Origin: Patiria miniata
Lineage: Eukaryota; Echinodermata; Asteroidea; Valvatida; Asterinidae
Assembly (NCBI RefSeq): GCF_015706575.1
Contig: NW_024037059.1
Location: 14,111,730 to 14,175,729 of the forward strand
Length of the DNA: 64,000 nt
Direction of reading: 5' to 3'
Below the pieces are notes generated by a model that saw nothing but the letters and a program-made list of their open reading frames with translations, was not told the origin of the DNA and did not search any database. Position numbers and translations under genes: made by a program. Below are positions 17,980 to 28,876 of this stretch, one piece after another; position 1 is the stretch's first letter; each line of letters opens with the position of its first letter.

Positions 17980-19376
17980 TAGGATGATCCTAGCCTAGCC
18001 CCATAAATGTGGCCTATTTACTGGACTGCCTCCGTAAACATAGGCCACACATCCACATGTACAAAAACGTGTCGACTTTGCCAAATTTTGATTTTCACAT
18101 TTAGACTTACTTTGTAGGTTTTTTTTGCTTTAGAAGCATTCTCACCCTCTATATAGGCTAATCATAGCTCTACTGAGTGGAGCGTTGAATTACGGGTACC
18201 CCTCCATACAAACGCTCCACCGATTTGCCATACTTTGGTAGCACTTACACGGTCGTCATGACGGTATGCATTTTGTGCATGCCCTATCGCGAGGACAAGG
18301 CCCAAAAAAAAACGATAAAGAAAATACAAATGAGGAAGACAGTAACCCTGGATAGATCCACACATTCATGACATTCCATAAGACCCCTCAAATTGTTTCA
18401 AACAACCGGTAATTTTGAAAAAAGAACAAAATAGTCTGAACTTACCGCTCACAATTAAATGTGTCTGTCGAGTTGCACAGTCTATTTCACTGACATGACT
18501 GATGCATAATTCATTGCGCGCGTGTGTGACGTCACTATTGAAGAAAAACAAGTCGCGCTTAATCAATGACTGTTTCATGTACTGATATGTGCCCCGCACC
18601 AAAAACCCACAGTCAGACGGCGCGGGGCACATATGACTACATGAAACAGCTATTGAGTAAGCGCAACTTGTTTTTCTTCAATAGTGACGTCACACACGCG
18701 CGCAATGAATTATGCATCAGTCATGTCAGTGAAATAGACTGTGCAACTCGGCAGACATATTTAATTGTGAGCGGTAAGTTCAGACTATTTTGTTCTTTTT
18801 TCAAAATTACCGGTTGTTTGAAACAATTTGAGGGGTCTTATGGAATGTCATGAATGTGTGGATCTATCCAGGGTTACTGTCTTCCTCATTTGTATTTTCT
18901 TTATCGGTTTTTTGGGCCTTGTCCTCGCGATAGGGCATGCACAAAATGCATACCGTCATGACGACCGTGTAAGTGCTACCAAAGTATGGCAAATCGGTGG
19001 AGCATTTGTATGGAGAGGTACCCGTAATTCAACGCTCCACTCAGTAGAGCTAGGCTAATCAGAAAGTGCTGCCTTTTTCAGATGTCTAATTTTTGTGAAA
19101 TTTCATGTTGAAATTTTGATACGCAAACGTGTGCAAATGTATATCTGGAAATTTCACGAAAAATGGACATCTGAAAAAGGCAGCACTTTCTGATTAGCCT
19201 ATATAGAGGGTGAGAATGCTTCTAAAGCAAAAAAACCCTACAAAGTAAGTCTAAATGTGAAAATCAAATTTGGCAAAGTCGACACGTTTTTGTACATGTG
19301 GATGTGTGGCCTATGTTTACGGAGGCAGTCCAGTAAATGGGCCACATTTATGGGGCTAATCCTAGCCCTGGTGGAC
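17980..19376. mobile_element. 1.4 kb foldback element (FB-A)
   Basis: The left arm (about 17980-18598) and right arm (18622-19376) are inverted copies around a short loop beginning after ATGTGCCCCGCACC. The ends read CTAGCCTAGCCCCATAAATG on the left and its approximate complement on the right. Identical peptides from both strands (FFFNSDVTHARNELCISHVS) are only arm sequence. The right arm carries a separate nested insertion at 19052-19200. Confidence 0.9.
19052..19200. mobile_element. 149-bp MITE nested in the FB-A right arm
   Basis: 35-bp perfect inverted repeats begin AGGCTAATCAGAAAGTGC and end with the complement. The matching place in the left arm (about 18158-18170, aggctaatcatagctc) lacks the insertion, so this element arrived after the arms formed. 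Confidence 0.8.
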
Positions 19377-19751
19377 TCCCTTTCCTCCCTACGTTACGGA
19401 GGGAGTCCTGGGTAACACAGCGCCCACAACCGAACAAAAACATTTCTGACCAATAATTTCAATATTTTTACCTTGTTGGAGAAGCTAATTTTTACGCCGT
19501 AGTATTCTATGTGTCCTTATCTGTTGGGTCGCTGGGTTCAGGAATTCCATATGGGATGCTGACTGACGTCAATTAGGAAAATAAACTCGAAAGCAACGTT
19601 AAACTTGTACGTGTTTTAGTCTCTTTTCATCAGTTTCTCACCGCCGAGTCTATTCTAGTCGTACATCATCATGAACGTCTGTGCAGCGTGTAGTCTGGTT
19701 CCATAGACCGGACAATTATTCTCGACGCTCATATCACATCTGGTCCGGGGG

Positions 19752-21971
19752 TAGTCCGAGTAACTTGGACCCAACTTATCGCCTTTTTTAACATTTTGGA
19801 CATGGTCTGGCGATAGTGGGGTCCAAGCTAATGCCGCGACCTGGACAACATCATCCTGTCACTGTCCCAAACCAACATTTTCCAACAAAAAACATCAGAT
19901 TTCACCTTCAAAACGGCCTCCAAATTACTAGATATGCCACCTGAAGTACAAGTAGACATCGATGATTAAGATGGTTGTACCTAAGTTTACTTACGATCCG
20001 GAAGAAAAGTGAAATTTTCCGTTCAATTCTGAAGACCCCCTCTGCCTAGGTTGTCGTTGTTGTGCTCACGTCAAAACTGCATGATACGCTGTGTGTACGC
20101 GTTCCCAATTGGGTAATGGTGTCTGACCTTGACCTCATGCAAAGGTCGTGACGGCGCGCTTGCGCACACATATGGAAAAGTTTCATGGCTAAAGTCTCAA
20201 AAAATCAGTTGTGTGTGTATGTGACCTTCGGGACACGCTACGCGTGTACTGAATGGGTCAATGCCCAATCATGCATTATGCATAACTCCTATGTGTAGCA
20301 AGTATGCGTGTGGCTAGTACCGAAGAGTCCATTGTGACAAATGGGTAAACCGCACCAACGCGTAACTCCAATAAACAACAGGTGTTTACACAGGCCTACA
20401 CAATGGAAACATCGTCTTTCTCTATGGCAAAATACAGGACATAGTTAAAAACACAACAATGAAAATAAAGCAACCTGAAAGAAGATCTCACATGAATTTT
20501 AGCCATACGAAAATCCCAAATAAGTTACGGGCACTGCTGGGCTTGCAATCATGCACTTGAATTGACCACGCTGCGCACGTGCCGAATGGTATTCCCTATA
20601 TAGTAATGGTACGGACCACCTTCACTGCACTTAACTTCTTCGACGAATTCCTTCAATTTCCTGTGGAAAAACCGTATAAGTTCATGTAGGATGAAAACTG
20701 CATGTGGCAAAAACATAGTAAGTGCCAATTTCATTTCACATATTACATATTTTTTTCGTTTAGAGCGCATAAAATACAGCAAATCCAGTCACATCCACCG
20801 CGCGGCTAGCTAGAAGCTACTCAGTGGACATGACGTCACGCGAATGTTATGCTAATCCCAGCGCTAGGTCATGACGAATACCATTGGATAGCAGAATGAC
20901 GGGGTTCAAGTTTTCTTTCATTCCGACGACATTTCTTAGCCAATCAAAACGAGTTTTACATATGATATGGGGAGGAAACTAACGCAGAGAATGCCGGAAA
21001 ACCCGCTGTCATTGCGTAATGCATTGCCGAGTTACTGCTTTGCAAACTCGCCCCATCTGATGCGTAAGGGTAAAACTGCGTGTGATTACACTAAAAAAGG
21101 ACGCTCTGGTCCCTCGTAAAAGCGTTTTGAGAAAGCTGGTCCGACGACATTGAATGCTCTATTCGAGTGAAATTTTGGAATTTCGTAGGAAAATATATAG
21201 AGATTGGAATGCCGGGCGACCCCGGATTATATGTTTTTTCGTTTGACCACTAAAACCATTTTTTCACCGGTGGACCGGATTCGGAGCGACTGCGGCTAAC
21301 CCGTTTTGTGCGTAACATGGAAACACGTCCATATCGGTGTAGCAAAAGAGACTACTTTTCCATATGTGCACTGCATGCACGGCAGATTCCCCTGCGCTGC
21401 GCCGACGTCTGTTTCCTGATGAAGAGTGCTGTGTAAGTTCGCGGTACGCCTAGGAGTCGCGCTGGCTAGCGTACCGCGAACTTACACAGCACTCTTCATC
21501 AGGAAACAGTCGTCGGCGCGGCGCAGGGGAATCTGCCGTGCATGCAGTGCATTGTGCGCAAGCGCGCCGTCACGACCTTTGCATGAGGTCGAGGTCAGAC
21601 ACCATTACCCAATTGGGAACGCGTACACACAGCGTATCATGCAGTTTTGAACGTGAGCACAACAACGACAACCTAGGCAGAGGGGGTCTTCAGAATTGAA
21701 CGGAAAATTTCATTTTTCTTCCGGATCGTAAGTAAACTTAAGTACAACCATCTTAATCATCGATGTCTACTTGTACTTCAGGTGGCATATCTAGTAATTT
21801 GGAGGCCGTTTTGAAGGTGAAATCTGATGTTTTTTGTTGGCAAATGTTGGTTTGGGACAGTGACAGGATGATGTTGTCCAGGTCGCGGCATTAGCTTGGA
21901 CCCCACTATCGCCAGACCATGTCCAAAATGTTAAAAAAGGCGATGAGTTGGGTCCAAGTTACTCGGACTAG
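19752..21971. mobile_element. F1: 2.2 kb hAT-like foldback with 8-bp target duplication
   Basis: The ends are TAGTCCGAGTAACTTGG and its complement. They are flanked by the perfect direct repeat TCCGGGGG at 19744-19751 and 21972-21979. The arms run about 19752-20175 and 21552-21971. The spacer of about 1.2 kb has no convincing transposase. The 8-bp duplication and TAG terminus fit hAT superfamily elements (inference). The related elements are F2 (22608) and F3 (24614). Confidence 0.85.
21366..21551. mobile_element. 186-bp foldback beside the F1 right arm
   Basis: Near-perfect inverted arms start at GCACTGCATGCACGGCAG (about 21368) and meet around a loop of about 19 bases near gtcgcgctgg. It has no counterpart next to the F1 left arm at 20175, so it is a separate nested insertion or hairpin. 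Confidence 0.75.
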
Positions 21972-22607
21972 TCCGGGGGACAGACTATGCCGCATGAATA
22001 TGCAGTGCGCACGCGCGATTTGCTTAGTAACCACCCTCATACGCACGCGCACTTACTTGAAGGCGCGGTCGCTAATCCAATGACCGAGCGTGTTTTCGCG
22101 CCAGTTACCAGAAACACGTTTCGGCTTTGGTCATTGGTTGAGCGTTTTCGTGACATCAGCTGGCTGGAGTGACGTCACGGTTCCAACCAAAACTAAACAA
22201 ATGAGGGCGCTAGCGTGCGTGCGCGCTTTCGGATCGTACGCACGTACATTTTGTACATATCATGTACATTGTACATGACGTACGACTCTGGGAATAAACT
22301 GATGAAAAGAGACTACAAACACGTACAAGTTTAACGTTGCTTTGGAGTTTATTTTCCTGATTAACGTCAGTCAGCATCGCATATGGAATTCCTGAACCCA
22401 AAGGCCTAATAGATAAGGATACATAGAGTATGTAGGCGTGAAATAAGCTTCTATAACGAGGTAAAACATAACAAAACTCTGGTAAAAATGTTGGGTGGTT
22501 TCATGTAGAGAATTCTTGCCCTGGACGTCAGTCGTATTGCAATGAAGACTTCGTCCAACCTGGGCTAGGATGATCCTTGACCTTAGCGTTATGTTTATGC
22601 ATAATGC

Positions 22608-23445
22608 TAGTCTATAACTTGGACCCAACTTATCGCCTTTTTTAACATTTGGACATGGTCTGGCAATAGTAAGGTCCAAGCTAATAGTGCGAGCTGGACA
22701 ACACAATCCAGTCACTGTCCCAAAAACAAACATTTTCCAACAAAAAACATCAGATTTCACCTTCAAAACTACTAGCTGGAGTTACCCAGCCCTAAATTTT
22801 ATCATTGGGTTGTCATCTAGGGCTGGAGATAATTTTTCACGTAACCCAGCAGCGTAGGCAGGTCCCAAATTTTTTTTTGAAAATTCATCGTGGATCGTTT
22901 TTTAATTCAAGGACCTGTGTAATGGTTATTCCAGGCAAGTTTGGGGTGAGTTGCAGTTGCAATTAGTGTGTAACGGGGACAAACGCAATTTTTTTTGGGA
23001 CCTGCCTACGCTGCTGAGTTACGTGAAAAATTATCTCCAGCCCTAGATGACAACCCAATGATAAAATTTAGGGCTGGTTAACCCCAGCTATTCAAAACGG
23101 CCTCCAAATTACTAGATATGCCACCTGAGGTACAAGTAGACATCAATAATTAAGATAGTTGTACTGAAGTTTACTTACAATCCGGATGAAAAGTGAAATT
23201 TCCCTTTCAATTCCGAGAGCTCCCCTTGCGATCTTGAATACGTTAAATTTCCGACTCGTGTTAATGTTTGAACGACGCGATTTGTTCTTCATGCCCAGCG
23301 TACATTCGATGGTCCCCGTATCCCGAGTTGGATTCCGTTACCGAGTGCGCGCGATGGCCGATGCATTGATAAGGCATTGTTCGAGACTTACATCGATGTG
23401 CCATTGCTTACCACGCGTTTCATGATCTTGGACTCTGCTCATCAT
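22608..23445 (+). mobile_element. F2: one-armed relative of F1/F3
   Basis: It starts TAGTCTATAACTTGGACCC and follows the F1/F3 left arm (TGGTCTGGCAATAG, TCAGATTTCACCTTC, GTACAAGTAGACATC). It continues into F3-like interior (ATTCGATGGTCCCCGTATCC) but lacks a right arm. It is interrupted by a 321-bp insertion at 22770, and its far side was hit by the foldback at 23455. Confidence 0.7.
22770..23090. mobile_element. 321-bp foldback nested in F2 with 8-bp duplication
   Basis: TTCAAAAC is duplicated at 22762-22769 and 23091-23098. The arms (TAGCTGGAGTTACCCAGCCC and its complement, then TAAATTTTATCATTGGG) pair over more than 90 bp. The F1 arm, lacking the insertion, reads through the same point (ttcaaaacggcctcc), giving the empty site. 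Three extra bases (tac) sit at the left end. Confidence 0.8.
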
Positions 23446-23454
23446 CCGTTTTAC

Positions 23455-24216
23455 TACTCCTAGAACTATGAGGCTCCACGTAGTGGAGCCTCATAGGTTC
23501 AGAACCCCGCAAAATTGTTGTCAGCACAAAACACTAATTAAGTACAAAAACGTCCATCCCAACCGAGCTTTTTCCCACAGAACCGCTGCACAGTTTGCCC
23601 CTAAACTCCGTACAATACCTCATGACATACTCACGTTATGTGCACCCAACAAACATCGGTGGATTCTGTCTGTTTTCGGCAAAAATGATGAAAAATGTGC
23701 CCTTTCCGCACTGAGCCAACCTAACACTTGAAATGAGCACGCGCGCAGAATGATCGCAGTCATTTTCGGTTCGATCGCTCGGAGCGCGCCGCGGGGGTAT
23801 GGTGTAGGAGCGGAACGATAGTATGCGCATGCGTACAAGTGCAAGTACATGTACATGTACGTACCCCCCGCGGCGCGCTCCGAGCGATCGAACCCAAAAA
23901 TGACTGCGATCATTCTGCGCGCGTGCACGTTTCAAGTGTCAGATTGGCTCAGTGCGGAAAGGGCATATTTTTCATTATTTTTGCCGAGAAACAGACAGAA
24001 TCCACCGATGTTTGTTGGGTGCACATAACGTGAGTATGTCATGAGGTATTGTACGGAGTTTTGGGGCAAACTGTGCAGCGGTTCTGTGGGAAACAGCTTG
24101 GTTGGGATGGACGTTTTTGTACTTAATTAGTGTTTTGTGCTGACAACAATTTTGCGGGGTTCTGAACCTACATTGTATGAGGCTCCACTACGTGGAGCCT
24201 CATAGTTCTAGGAGTA
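23455..24216. mobile_element. FB-D: 762-bp foldback with 9-bp target duplication
   Basis: The perfect direct repeat CCGTTTTAC flanks it at 23446-23454 and 24217-24225. Each terminus (TACTCCTAGAACTATGAGG) contains its own small palindrome around CCACGTAGTGG. The arms are about 345 bp each, and an ACATGTACATGT tract lies near the centre. A 9-bp duplication with long inverted repeats is typical of Mutator-like elements (inference). It is non-autonomous. Confidence 0.85.
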
Positions 24217-24225
24217 CCGTTTTAC

Positions 24226-24605
24226 AGGACATGTTTTCTCCAATTCTACTTTAACTAAGATATTTAAAAAGTATCCATTTGTTATTAGTTATCTGGGATT
24301 AAAACTGCACGTCTTTATAGAGGTTAATTTCATTTTTAAATAATGTCAATTTGTATCTGAATACTGTTCACTTCAAGGCAGTTAATGTTATAGACATTTG
24401 TGATGGAAAGAACGTGCATGTGTTTATTGGGCCACACAGGGCCAGCGTTAATACGATTACATGTACAATGTATGTAGCCCTGGACCTCTGTATAATACTC
24501 TGCGCGCCAGATTTAAACTGTGAAATTAAGTGAACAAAAGTTGGGGTGACAAATTCATATGGGTCAGTCATTGCAAAAATGTTGAAAAGACATGAATCTG
24601 GGACT
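24226..24605. other. Unique spacer between foldbacks
   Basis: AT-rich sequence without repeat partner or coding signal. It may be the remaining spacer of F2. Confidence 0.35.
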
Positions 24606-24613
24606 ACTGTGAG

Positions 24614-25934
24614 TAGTCCGTGTATAACTTGGACCCAACTTATCGTCATTTTAACAATTGGACATGGTCTGGCGATAGTAGGGTCCAAGCTTAACCGCAT
24701 CAATCAGCTGACACAATTTGGTCATTGACGCAAAAACCCAACATTGCCCAACAAAAACATCAGATTTCACCCTCAAAATGGCCTCCAAATTACTACATGT
24801 AGATACGCCACCTGAGGTACAAGTAGACATCGATGATTAACCCTAACCCACCTCACTCCTCCAAAATCCTCCTGGCAGTTTTGGAGGATTCTAGAGGATT
24901 GAGGATGAGTGGTGATTGAATCAAATGAGGATTCTGGAGGATTGAGGATGAATGGTGATTGAAGCACATGAGGATTTTGGAGGATTGAGGATGAATGGTG
25001 ATTGAAGCACAAGAGGATTTTGGAGGATTGAGGATGAATGTATTTTGAGGCAGGACTGTCTGATGATTTTGAAGGATTTGGCGTTGGTTTATCCTTCATT
25101 TAAACACGAGTGCAAAATTTTGGGATGAGGAGGATTTTGGAGGATTGAGGATGAATGCATTTTGAGGCAGGACTGTCTGACAATTTTGAAAAATTTAGGC
25201 GGAGTTGCAAAATTTTGGAGGATTGAGGATGGTTGTAAGCAACAAGGGCCTAGGGGGTTAGGGTTAAGATGGTTGTCATGGTTTTACTTGTAGTGAAGTT
25301 CACTTACGATCCGGATGAAAAGTGAAAATTCCCATTCAATTCCGAGAGCTCCCCTCGCGATCGTGAACATGTTAAATTTCTGACTCGTGTTAAATTTTCG
25401 ACTCGAGCCGTGTTGCATCGATTATGATAATGAGTAGAATGGATCTCGTTTGTAAACACAAGTACACTTTGAACGATAATAGGAGCTTTTATGGGCGGAA
25501 ACCAGTTCAAGCTAGTTCCCGACTCCCTTTTAACGGGTAACGGGAATCGCACTCGGGATACGGGGACCATCGAATGAATGCTGGACCACATCGCATTGTT
25601 CAAACATGAGTCGGAAATTTAACGTGTTCACGATCGCGAGGGGAGCTCTTGGAATTGAATGGGAAATTTTACTTTTCATCCGGATCTTAAGTAAAATTTA
25701 GTACCTCGATCTTAATCATAGATCTCTACTTGTACCTCAGGTGGCGTATTTTGTTATTTGAACGCCGTTTTGAGGGTGAAATCTGATATTTTGGTTGGGC
25801 AATGTTGGGTTTTTGGGTCAATGACAAAATTGTGTCAACCGATAAATGATGTGGTTTAACTTGGACCCTACTATTGCCAGACCATGTCCGAATGTTAAAA
25901 AGGCAATAAGTTGGGTCCAAGTTACTCGGACTAG
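24614..25934. mobile_element. F3: hAT-like foldback with 8-bp duplication and a nested TTAA element
   Basis: ACTGTGAG is duplicated exactly at 24606-24613 and 25935-25942. The ends TAGTCCGTGTATAACTTGG and CCAAGTTACTCGGACTAG match F1. The left arm is split by TTAA-2 copy B at 24837-25267. The spacer near 25400-25560 is unpaired and non-coding. Confidence 0.85.
24837..25267 (-). mobile_element. TTAA-2 MITE, copy B, inserted in F3
   Basis: It reads TTAACCCTAACCCACC ... TTAGGGTTAA between cgatga and gatggttg. The F1 arms keep the uninterrupted site (cgatgattaagatggttg at about 19960), showing that exactly one TTAA was duplicated. It is inverted relative to copy A. Confidence 0.9.
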
Positions 25935-25974
25935 ACTGTGAGAAACGTTTCCAATTTTGAAAGAAATACTGAAA

Positions 25975-26204
25975 ATGGGGGGGGGGGGGGGAATTGCCAC
26001 CTGATGCTACTTTATTTGCGAAACAGAAAAAAGGCTTTTTTTTTGGCTTAACTCGTACCTCGTTCCCTACAATTCATGTGAGAATTGTAGGGAATATGTT
26101 TTTTACATGTCACTGCATGTTTCCACCGCGTCGGTTGAGGGCCTCCTCTACGTCAACAGGCAGTAACATGTAAAAATTCACTAAGTTGGCCACACATTCG
26201 TCTA
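25975..26204. other. Poly-G run and short palindrome
   Basis: A G run at about 25978-25991 and a hairpin around attccctacaattc/gaattgtagggaat (about 26063-26096). No gene. Confidence 0.5.
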
Positions 26205-26650
26205 TTAACCCTAACCCACCTCACTCCTCCAAAATCCTCCTGGCGGTTTTGGAGGATTCTAGAGGATTGAGGATGAATGGTGATTGAATCAAATGAGGAT
26301 TCTGGAGGATTGAGGATGAATGGTGATTGAAGCACATGAGGATTTTGGAGGATTGAGGATGAATGGTGATTGAAGCACAAGAGGATTTTGGAGGATTGAG
26401 GATGAATGCATTTTGAGGCAGGACTGTCTGATGATTTTGAAGGATTTGGCGTTGGTTATCCTTCATTTAAACACAAAGTTTTGGTATGAGGAGGATTTTG
26501 GAGGATTGAGGATGAATGCATTTTGAGGCAGGACTGTCTGACAATTTTAGGCGGAGTTTAGGCGGAGTTGCAAAATTTTGGAAAATTTTGGAGGATTTTG
26601 GAGGATTGAGGATGGTTGTAAGCAACAAGGGCCTAGGGGGTTAGGGTTAA
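26205..26650 (-). mobile_element. TTAA-2 MITE, copy C
   Basis: TTAA at 26205 and 26647, with the same CCCTAACCC ends and tandem tccaaaatcctc blocks as copies A and B. It lies about 270 bp from F3, in the same orientation as copy B. Confidence 0.9.
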
Positions 26651-27124
26651 GGGAAGTAAAGTCTAAAATTGCATTTCTGATTCCTGTCCCTATATGAAGT
26701 CACAACAACAGTGTAAGTGGGGTACCAGACAAAGGTTCCTCACGGTAAAAAGATTGTTGAAGTCCCAAAAACAATCGCTGCGCAGGTCAGTGTGAGTGCC
26801 GCTAGGCCTACAAGAATTCAAGAAAACCTGGTACTGGTTCACATCAAATATACACTGGCCGTTTTCCCCCTGAAATTGAAATCTAATTGCTTTATTTTTC
26901 CTCTTGATTTTCGCAATTGAAGTTACATGTACTCACCAGTATAATAACCAGGAAAACTAAAAACAAAAAGGTCACAGTGTACGAACCATGGCATCAAAAT
27001 TCTGCAGTTATTTCAGGACAAACTCTCATGAGAATTACCGGATAATTCATGCATTTAAAAATTGGTTGTAAAAATTAATATAGGCCATCATGTTTTAAAA
27101 TGTACTGAAATTTCTTCATTACAG
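26651..27124. other. Presumed intron, no gene seen
   Basis: Unique AT-rich sequence leading into the acceptor of the candidate exon at 27125. Confidence 0.35.
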
Positions 27125-27270
27125 ATCAATTATCCTCAAGACAATCACCAGTCGCCAACCCACCTGCAGCTGTTAGATGTACCCACCCAGGCACCAAACC
27201 TTCACAACTGTCCATCGACTGTGGAGTATCATGCCAGTCACAGCATGGTCACAGGAACCAAAGACACAGG
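27125..27270 (+). CDS. Candidate internal exon, unknown protein
   Basis: Acceptor tttcttcattacag ends at 27124 and a consensus donor CACAGG|gtaagt follows 27270. The 146 bases are open in phase 0 to 2, giving INYPQDNHQSPTHLQLLDVP then TQAPNLHNCPSTVEYHASHS. It is Pro-, His- and Ser-rich and low in charge, probably disordered. It is not part of any repeat seen here. The family is not recognised, and linkage to other exons is unproven. Confidence 0.45.
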
Positions 27271-27959
27271 GTAAGTGCTTGCTTTTTTGGTGAATGACGC
27301 CGGGGTGTTTTTTTTGGTGATATACCCATTTGGCAACTTTGTATCAACTGGTTTGAAAAAGAAAGATATTTTCAAGCAAAAATGTGTGAAAAAAAAACGG
27401 ACTTTGATTCCAGGATAGCTTTTTATTGAGTAGACTCCATGAGACGTGCACAAATTGATTTCTTGTTTGATCCTAAGGGTCACGCCTGTAAATAGGCCAA
27501 AATTTCGTCCGTCGATTTCATGAATACAGAGATGTGATTTGTCAGTTTTTTTTCCGGAAATCCGTTTTTTGGGGCCTCAAAAGTCCACCAACATGAATCA
27601 TGTGAATCTGTTGAGAAAATAGCGGGGTAGAATGTGCTAATTAATTATTCATAATGAGTTTTGCTTGCCGAAATATCCGAAATTTACTCACGGATATTAC
27701 TTCGTTGATCGATATATTGCATGCACATATTGGATACCCAATGTGAGAACGAAGTTGAAGACCATGCGTTGCTGTTAGCGTGTTCATGTGATCTTTCGCT
27801 CGGGTCCGAGGTTGTGAATATATTGGTCTAGTTCCTGTGTCGGTACTCGAGATGCACGTGTTGCGCTGGTCAGGTGTACCAGACGTGGATCCAGGATTTT
27901 TTTAGACCGGGGGCACACTGTTGGAGCCAAATTATTTGCTCCGAGAAAAAGGTGCGAGT

Positions 27960-28876
27960 GCAGAGCGCGAAGCCCTTACGGCGTGGGGTCCGGGGCCCGC
28001 TTAAGGGCCCCGGGAAATTTTGGATTCTAGATGCTCTGTGGTGCAATCTGAGGCGATTCCTTGCTCCTTTTCGCTAAATTAGTTGAGCAAAAATTTTTAA
28101 GATTATAGGTTTTTTTTTTTAAATATCTTACTTTTACAATTTTTAAGTTACTGTGTGCTTGAAAGTCGAAAACCATGTATTTACGTCTTCCTATTTTCTT
28201 GCATTCTATTTTGGAAAAGGAATTGTATTGACTTCGTTTTGTAAACTGTTACAACGATGGGTTGTGGCATTTTCTCCGAGGACTAATGCGAGGGCGGATC
28301 ACGCCTGTCTTACGGTGTGGGGTCCGGGGCCCGCTTAAGGGCCCCGGAAAATTTTGAATTCTAGATGCTCTGTGATGTATTCTGAGGGGATTCCTGGCCC
28401 CTTTTCCCCTGAGTTATTTGAGCAAAACGTTTTAAGATTATAAGGATGTTTCTCATTGGTTTATAATATACTCTTGCGTTAACAAGCATTTTAAGTTTCT
28501 TCTGTTCTTCGCTTGTTTAACTTAACATTTTCGTCTGCATAGTTATTTTCGTGCTTTGAAACGGAATTGTAAAGACTTAGTTTGTAAACTGTTGCAAGGG
28601 TGCGTATGAAGGCATCTGTCCGAAGACCAATGCGGAGCGCGAACGTCTTTCGGCGTGGGGTCTGTGGGGAAATTTTGGATTCTAGATGCTCTGTGGTGCA
28701 ATCTGAGGCAATTCCTGGCCCCTCTTCCCCGGAGTCATTTGAGTAAATTTTTTTAAGATTATAAGATTGTTTTCATTGATTTAAATATACTCTTGCTTTT
28801 ACAAACCTTCTCAGTTTCTTCTGTTCTTCACTTGAAACCTTGTATTTTCGTCTGCATATTTTCGTGCATTATATTT
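27960..28876 (+). repeat. Tandem repeat of about 340 bp, 2.7 units
   Basis: The landmark ggcgtggggtccgggg / cttaagggccccgg / ttctagatgctctgtg recurs near 27975, 28312 and 28650. The third unit is cut by the foldback FB-E at 28877. A GGATCCAGG motif sits upstream at 27886. A partial inverted copy lies at 35228-35370. Confidence 0.8.

Larger units (their letters stand above)
19430..22490. mobile_element. Host foldback H, interrupted by element F1
   Basis: The outer inverted arms lie at about 19430-19645 and 22275-22490 (for example caggaattccatatg and cgttaaacttgtacgtgtt with their complements). The region between them is unpaired spacer plus the complete insertion F1. The left end lies directly beside FB-A. 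Confidence 0.8.

Noticed and set aside
18366..18853. Nearly identical 88- and 95-codon frames on opposite strands
   Set aside because: They are the two arms of foldback FB-A; identity comes from the palindrome and not from paired genes.
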